Assembly: GCF_963678635.1 (NCBI RefSeq)
Contig: NC_087064.1
Span: 42,067,165-42,131,164 of the forward strand
Length of the DNA: 64,000 bases
Direction: 5' to 3'
DNA from: Symsagittifera roscoffensis
Taxonomy: Eukaryota > Xenacoelomorpha > Acoela > Convolutidae
Below are positions 58,130-64,000 of this stretch, in pieces. Position numbers and translations under genes: made by a program. Below the pieces are notes generated by a model. That model saw nothing but the letters and a program-made list of their open reading frames with translations. It was not told the origin of the DNA and made no database searches. Each line of letters starts with the position of its first letter. Position 1 is the stretch's first letter.

Positions 58130-59700
58130 ATCAATTTGAAAAAAAAAACTGGATCAATATTAGCCCAAATTTGGGCAAAACCGTTTAGCAAAGGGAGCTT
58201 CTCACATTCCTTTCTACTCATTGAGCCCAACATCTCAGATTTGAAGAAATAGGGTTTGAGAAAAATCAAAAAGTTACAAAAACGGTTCAAAAATCGAAAA
58301 TGTGACTTTTCTGAGTGTCATAACTTTCGTGTAACGAAATAGGGCTCAAATTGGTATTCAAGGGAGATTCACACTCACACAACACGATTAACCTATTGAA
58401 CCTAAAATCTCAGATTTGGAAGGATAGTTTTTGCGAAAAGTAGCAAAATATTAAAAAAAGGTCGAGATATCGAAAACTTGACTTTTCCGAGGGTCATAAC
58501 TTCTTGTGTAAAAAAAAATTGGACAGAACCCCTTATACAAGGTAACATCCAAAATCCAAAATTATGGATGTTACCGCTGCCTACAATTTAGACACTTTCG
58601 ATAGTACTGGAGGTCCAGCTAAAACTAGAGGTACTTGTTTGACAAAAATTGGACAGAACCCCTTATACAAGGTAACATCCAAAATCCAAAATTATGGATG
58701 TTACCGCTGCCTACAATTTTGACATTTTCGATAGTACTAGAGGCCCAGCTAAAACTGGAGGTACTTAATTGACAATTTTTTAGTTTGTTGTTCTGATTCG
58801 GGATGAAATGGGTAACTTCATATTGTTCTGATTCGGGATGAAATGGGTAACTTCATAACTTTAAAAATTGAGCTTCACCCAAAACCTAGTTATTGCTCTA
58901 TTAAAACATGAGTAAAAATTTTGTGACTTTGGAACTTTCCCAGAGACATAATTTATTGGAAAACTTTTAGGGCGTAGCATCTTATGCGTGGAGGCTTCCC
59001 ACAACCTGTTGCCTCGATTAAACACTTTACATCAGATTAAGTCCTGTTCGAGAGGAGTCAAAAAGTTCAAAAACGGACAAGAAATCAAAACATTGACTTC
59101 TCCGAGGGTCATAACTTACTGTGTGAGAAAAATTGTGCGCAACTGCTTATTTAGTGGATTTCCCATAACCGGTTCTACCCATTGAAACCAAAGACTCAGA
59201 TTTGGGAGGGTAGTTTTCGAGAAAATTTAAGAAGTTTCAAAAAATGGTCAAAAAATCAAAAATTTGAGTTTTCTGAGGGCCATAATTTTTTGTGTCGACA
59301 AATTTGGGCAAAACCGTTTAGCAAAGGGAGTTTCTCACATTCCTTTCTACTCATTGAGCCCAACATCTCAGATTTGAAGAAATAGGGTTTGAGAAAAATC
59401 AAAAAAGTTACAAAAACGGTTCAAAAATCGAAAATGTGACTTTTCTGAGTGTCATAACTTTCGTGTAAAGAAATAGGGCTCAAATTGGTATTCAAGGGAG
59501 ATTCACACTCACACAACACGATTAACCTATTGAACCTAAAATCTCAGATTTGGGAGGATAGTTTTTGCGAAAAGTAGCAAAATATTAAAAAAGGTCGAAA
59601 AATCGAAAACTTGACTTTTCCGAGGGTCATAACTTCTTGTGTAAAAAAAATTGGACAGAACCCCTTATACAAGGTAACATCCAAATCCAAAATTATTGGT
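58130..59700 (+). repeat. degenerate tandem array, period about 175 bp
   Basis: The landmark 'CTCAGATTTG' occurs at 58233, 58409, 59195, 59367 and 59543, with local spacings of 176, 172 and 176. A second landmark, 'GACTTTTC(C/T)GAG(G/T)GTCATAACTT', recurs once per unit. Units alternate between two variants: the pair at 58164-58510 matches the pair at 59301-59650 almost exactly, so a two-unit block was duplicated. Between them lie a 130-bp tandem pair (starting 58518 and 58648) and a 35-bp tandem pair near 58790. Each 130-bp unit holds a 10-bp hairpin stem ('GTAACATCCA'/'TGGATGTTAC'). Confidence 0.85.
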
Positions 59701-61766
59701 CAACAATTCGCCCCACACACTTTCGAAGGCTGTAGAAGGTGGGAATAAGTACAAAGAGCCTAGCGAATTACGCAGGCGCACAGGGGAAAAAGTGTTAGAA
59801 AAAGTGAAAAAATTTTCCAAAGTGTCTCAAAAAAATAAATAAGAAACCCGATCCCAATAAATTTTTCATGAGACCTATTTTTATCAAACAAGAAATTTTT
59901 GATAACTCCTGTTTTTATCAAAGAAGAAATAATAAATAATGCAAATACGACCCGTTTTCTTCCAAAATTGAAAAAAGTTTATTGAAAAAACTGTTTCACA
60001 ATAATTCAATTTTTTTGATAAGTTTTTTATTCCTAGAGATAGCGTTGAAAGAATCCTGGAAGACAAAAAAATTACCTTGCAAAAATCAAATAAACTAAAT
60101 TAACAACAAATTGAAATCACTCTCTTTTGAAGTCATTCGAACTTCAATGAAAGGTATCTATCACTCGACCTATTCCGATAATTAATTTTGATACCTGAGC
60201 TTGCATGAAAAAGAACTATAACACACCCGAAGAAAAAGTTCCTGTCCAGTTTCAATGGTCTGAACAATAGCCAAAAGACAGTTAGAAAAGCTCCAATGAA
60301 CGCAAAGATAAAGAAAAAAAATCAAATTCGTTTTTTTTTCAAATCGAATTTCAAAAACAGATGAACCCACCTTTGAAACTAGAATTCGTTCAAATATTTT
60401 CTCACTATTTTCGCTTGGGTAATTGGCAAGCGTAATTTAACACCCTTTTAGAAGAAAAAAACATGAAATGAGCTTGAAAGGAATCAAAAGTCAAATTGAA
60501 AAAAAAAAACAGATTTGAAGTAACATTTTTTTCTAAAAAACCAACTCGACCCAATCAAGTGTCTTTACTACGTTCATTCATACTTAAATATCCCTCTCCA
60601 TTTTAAGCTGTCAGAACAATCATGGAAAACGAATTACAGAAAATTACAGAGAACAAACATAGCCATCAGACAATAAGAAAAAGTCAATAAAATTAAGAAA
60701 ACAGACTGAGACAACTCTTCAGAAAACTACTGAAAGCACGCGAATGAATATTCGCAAAGCACCCTTAAAAAAATCTGTAGCGTTCAATTTCTTTGAATTT
60801 CAAAAACGTTTTTATGTTATAACTAAACCAGTTTGAGAAAACTGGAAAAATGAATAATTTTGTTATTCCGCCCGGAAGTTTAAAAAAAGCGGTATTCAAA
60901 TTTTGGCTTGATTTGCGCTGTCATAATTGGTGACTGTTATTTGAATTCTTTTTAGAAAATCAGAAAATTCATTTGAAATAATCGAAGCCGCAAAAAAACA
61001 GAAATTTTGAGCGTGAATAAATTTTAAGATTTTCCGTGAAAAAACTAAGAACTTCGTTAGACCTAAATAAATGTCTTCACGTCGTTCATTGACACTTAAA
61101 AATTCAAGTCTGGAAAACCTTGAGTTTAAACAAAGCTGAGAGAAAACGGTAAGATAAAAAACAATTTGGGTATCATGAACTGCTAAATTAAATGATTTCG
61201 AACTACTTTAGATGATAAATAACTACTTTAGAACAATTTATTTGATTTTTGGACAATTGAGAATTTCAACTACTTTCGATGATTAATAACTACTTCAGAA
61301 CAATTTCTTTGATTTTTGGACAATTTAAATTGTTAAAATAACGCCAGTTTTGAGATTCTAGTCGTATGTCAAATGGAAGGAACAAGGATCGCCTGATAAA
61401 ATTGTGTTATTTCAATAAATAATTTCGATTAAATTTTTAAATGTTCACAGAAAAAAAATCAAGGATATGAACATATACTTTCATTTTCATGAAGAACAGT
61501 GAAATTTTGCTTTCATACTGCCATACAGCGTTGATGCTTTATGTAACTATGTTCTAACATCCACTTTCGGTTCTAGATCTTCCTTCATCTTTTCCGCAAA
61601 ACCTCAATTACTAGCGCTTGCTTCAAGTTACCAGTTTTTTTGAAGAACTTAAGCTACAACTGCGAAGTATCTCCTTTGCCTAAAAAAATAACAACAAACG
61701 GTCTGGATTTTTACATTATCTTTTTACGAATGAAACAATCATTGTACAATCTGCCTTTCATCAATT

Positions 61767-61790
61767 GGGGGAGAGGGAGGCGGGTGGGGG
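61767..61790 (+). other. predicted G-quadruplex motif
   Basis: Four G-runs of 5, 3, 3 and 5 separated by loops of 3, 4 and 1 nt meet the usual G3+N1-7 rule. It stands alone in AT-rich noncoding sequence. Confidence 0.6.
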
Positions 61791-62382
61791 TTGAGTTTTC
61801 GTCTCCCGATCCCGTTTTTAAAAACATTCTGATCCTATTAAAGAAAAAAAATAGCTGAATAGCTCGCATGTTGGTCGTTTCCCTCGTATAAAAATCGTCC
61901 TATCTTCAAAAGTGACCTTTCGAAGCACTGTGCGCAAAAAAAAATCGGATAAATTCAACTTACCGGATCCCAAATTTCACAATTTTTTTTAATATCAGAA
62001 AACTTTCCATGGCCGCCTTGCCTTGGTTTGAATCTGCAAAAAATAGGTAAAGCTAAAAATTAGGCTGGCAATGGAACGAAAATAGTTTTTAGTAATTTTT
62101 AACGCTTTCAAAAAGGTAATAATTTTCACTTAACATGTAGTTGATATCTTAAAACGTGAAAATCTGTATGAACGTGAATGAATTACGTAAGTGCAAACGA
62201 GTAGGTAACAGAAGCCAACGCGCATGGTCGTGCGTGCGGGTGTGTGTTCATGTAGTTACGCTTTTGTGTAATTGTTTTAATTACTTATTTAGATAGTTAT
62301 AAATTTACAATGATTCAATTTTTCGAATATATTAAAACAAACTCATAACTTCAGTACAGGTCCCGCTTAAAAAGCAGTCTAT

Positions 62383-62395
62383 AGGTCAAAGGTCA
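62383..62395 (+). promoter_or_regulatory. perfect DR1 nuclear-receptor half-site pair
   Basis: 'AGGTCAAAGGTCA' is two perfect AGGTCA half-sites with a one-base spacer, the DR1 arrangement bound by RXR heterodimers and HNF4 in animals. No gene was identified beside it, so function is uncertain. Confidence 0.4.
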
Positions 62396-64000
62396 CTCCG
62401 GTGGCAAGTTGCCCGGTCACCTTTATGTGGCGTGGGCAAAATGGAACGTACAGTTTTGAAGCGTTCTTCAAACTTTCTACAACTCTGTGAAAATATGCAT
62501 AGTATATGTTTCTGTTGTTATGTTTCACCATCTTTAAAGTCAGATTCGGATTCTAAAAAAAGCGTGAGTTCTACACTAAAAAAGCTCAGAGAATGTATGA
62601 GTTGTTGTCGAAAGCTGGAATCAGATCCGTTGAATTTCACCAAAATCGGTAAACCAGTTAACACCCTCTCTATACCATTTTGGGGAAAGATAACTTGCTT
62701 CTGATTTTCTTTATAAAATAGCATCGTCTTATAGTAGGTAACTGACATCAATTTGTTATTACTTGCCAATACAGAACATCATTAGCAAAAAAAACTATTA
62801 AAGAAACATATAAAAAATTTCTTTCATTGACATTTAACAACTTAAATGGCCAAGGCGTTGGAGTTTAAAAAACCGTTTCAAAAGTTTGGATCAAAGTCAT
62901 TTTTTCCTCTGTTAGTTTTTAAACTATACCCACCTTTCGAAAAGAAAAGCTCCATTTTCGTTGAACAAATTAACCTTTCATAGTAAAAAAAACATCGTTG
63001 CCAAAAAAACTGAAAACTCATTTCGTTCATTAACACCCAGTAAACACGATTTAACAATTAATTGGATTAAAATTCGAGCAACATTGAGTATTATGATTCC
63101 TGGGATATTTATATTCCTTGGGAATTTAGGGCCGTATATTGACTCCTTTGGGTTTTCTGCTGAGTAAAGTTGTCCTTGAATACTAGTGCCACGTGATTTA
63201 GCTGCTTAAGATCAAATTAGTTTGAAAAAGGCTTCCAACATGCCATTTCATAGGTGTTCTGAGCGGTATTATAGAACGAATCAAAAAGAGATTGAAACAG
63301 GGGGATTATTCCTGCCAGTCCTATCTCAATTTCATTTTCAGTGCTGCTTCCATTGCGCTTATATTATAACGCCACAACATAGAGCCAACGGACGTGTAGC
63401 GTTGGAAAGCTTTATGAGGAATTAATGGAAGCGACCAATTTAAGTACAGAGCGCGTGAAGAAATTTTACAATGGATAGATTCCTGTTACTGCATTGGCGC
63501 TGCTCGCGGAACGTTACACTTCCGTTTTCTATTCCCGCCTTTCCCTTGCAAACTTACCAACGCCGCCGCGATGCAATTGTATAAGAGCTACTGCACAACG
63601 CAACCACGCAATATAACAACGATTCGCAATGTTCAATTTTTAATATTCGGTGTGTACGTACCAACGGGATTAAAAGTTCTAGAAGACAATCTGATTCCCG
63701 GTATTAAGTCACACTTTTTCGGTCTCAATTTCAAGAAGCGGTAAGGTAACTTCGGAGCCAGCAGTTTTTCACGCTCCAACTTTACCCGCGAAACTCGATT
63801 AACTGCAATAATTTATTCAAAAAAAGCTATTTAGAGACTTCTATCTCCATTTGTTTAAAAGGGATGAGCTTATGCCTAGCAGCAGCACCATAATCACACA
63901 TTTCCAACTTCTCTGGATTCACGCATTAAATCTGGATGGAGATTTGTGTTTGCTATTATCATCAGCCTACGAAAAATAACATATTAAACTTGAAAGAAAA

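Larger units (their letters stand above)
59701..64000. other. right-edge noncoding stretch
   Basis: No supported gene. A family A repeat copy lies at about 60150-60270, and a copy of the 'TTTGAGAAAACTGG...TTATTCCGCC' repeat at 60820-60890. A 36-bp-scale direct pair occurs near 61210-61320 ('AACTACTTTA/C...GAACAATTT'). GC content rises near 63450-63600. Two overlapping short frames there (63471-63590 and 63571-63742) have no recognisable motif. Confidence 0.45.

Noticed and set aside
62432-62704. 90-codon Ser/Cys/Lys-rich ORF near the right edge
   Set aside because: No recognisable domain or splice context, and an 83-codon ORF lies on the opposite strand.
63471-63742. Two short frames in GC-richer sequence ending at a GTAAG-like donor
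   Set aside because: Considered as an exon, but no family match, no acceptor and no neighbouring exon was found.

Overview
The window is an AT-rich, intron- and repeat-rich animal nuclear sequence, most likely from an invertebrate. Three host genes are supported: a Bax-like Bcl-2 family gene (minus strand, 6987 down to 4564, incomplete at its 3' end), an 11-exon choline transporter-like (CTL/SLC44) gene (plus strand, 11074-23754), and a Tim17 mitochondrial import gene (minus strand, 48281-47673). The first two are divergently arranged about 4.1 kb apart. Long introns, spliced membrane-protein exons and mixed classes of transposon remains rule out a prokaryote. The species cannot be named from the sequence alone.

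Layout. 1-960: repeat debris. About 960-4250: an old, broken non-LTR retrotransposon (plus strand) inside or beyond the 3' part of the Bax-like gene. 4564-6987: Bax-like exons 3 to 1. 6988-11073: intergenic, with dispersed repeats and a tRNA-derived fragment. 11074-23754: CTL gene. It joins into an uninterrupted 732-codon frame only if two of its ten introns use GC donors. Its introns hold foldbacks, a GC/AC microsatellite and two copies of a 0.75 kb repeat. About 25-42 kb: a very large, decayed Ty3/gypsy-type retrovirus-like element. It carries an SGNH-hydrolase-like domain ahead of gag, then gag with a zinc knuckle, protease, reverse transcriptase, RNase H, integrase, an env-like membrane protein, and one or two further 3' ORFs of unknown function. 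Its pol region is rearranged by two nested tandem duplications, and a perfect 69-bp inverted repeat follows the integrase GPY/F region. 43996-45545: a non-LTR element (minus strand) with a 2A-like NPGP motif whose whole reverse transcriptase has been deleted. 47673-48281: Tim17. 49.5-51.3 kb: a foldback and two short terminal-inverted-repeat elements, the latter two with exact 9-bp and 8-bp target duplications. About 52-55.7 kb: debris of a third non-LTR lineage. 58.1-59.7 kb: a tandem array with a period near 175 bp. 59.7-64 kb: no supported gene.

The host genes have unrelated roles (apoptosis, choline-type solute transport, mitochondrial protein import) and show no sign of joint regulation. 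The most unusual content is the 25-42 kb retroelement, because of its extra domains and its rearrangements. No sequence was searched against a database; family calls rest on visible motifs, exon joins and remembered family features.
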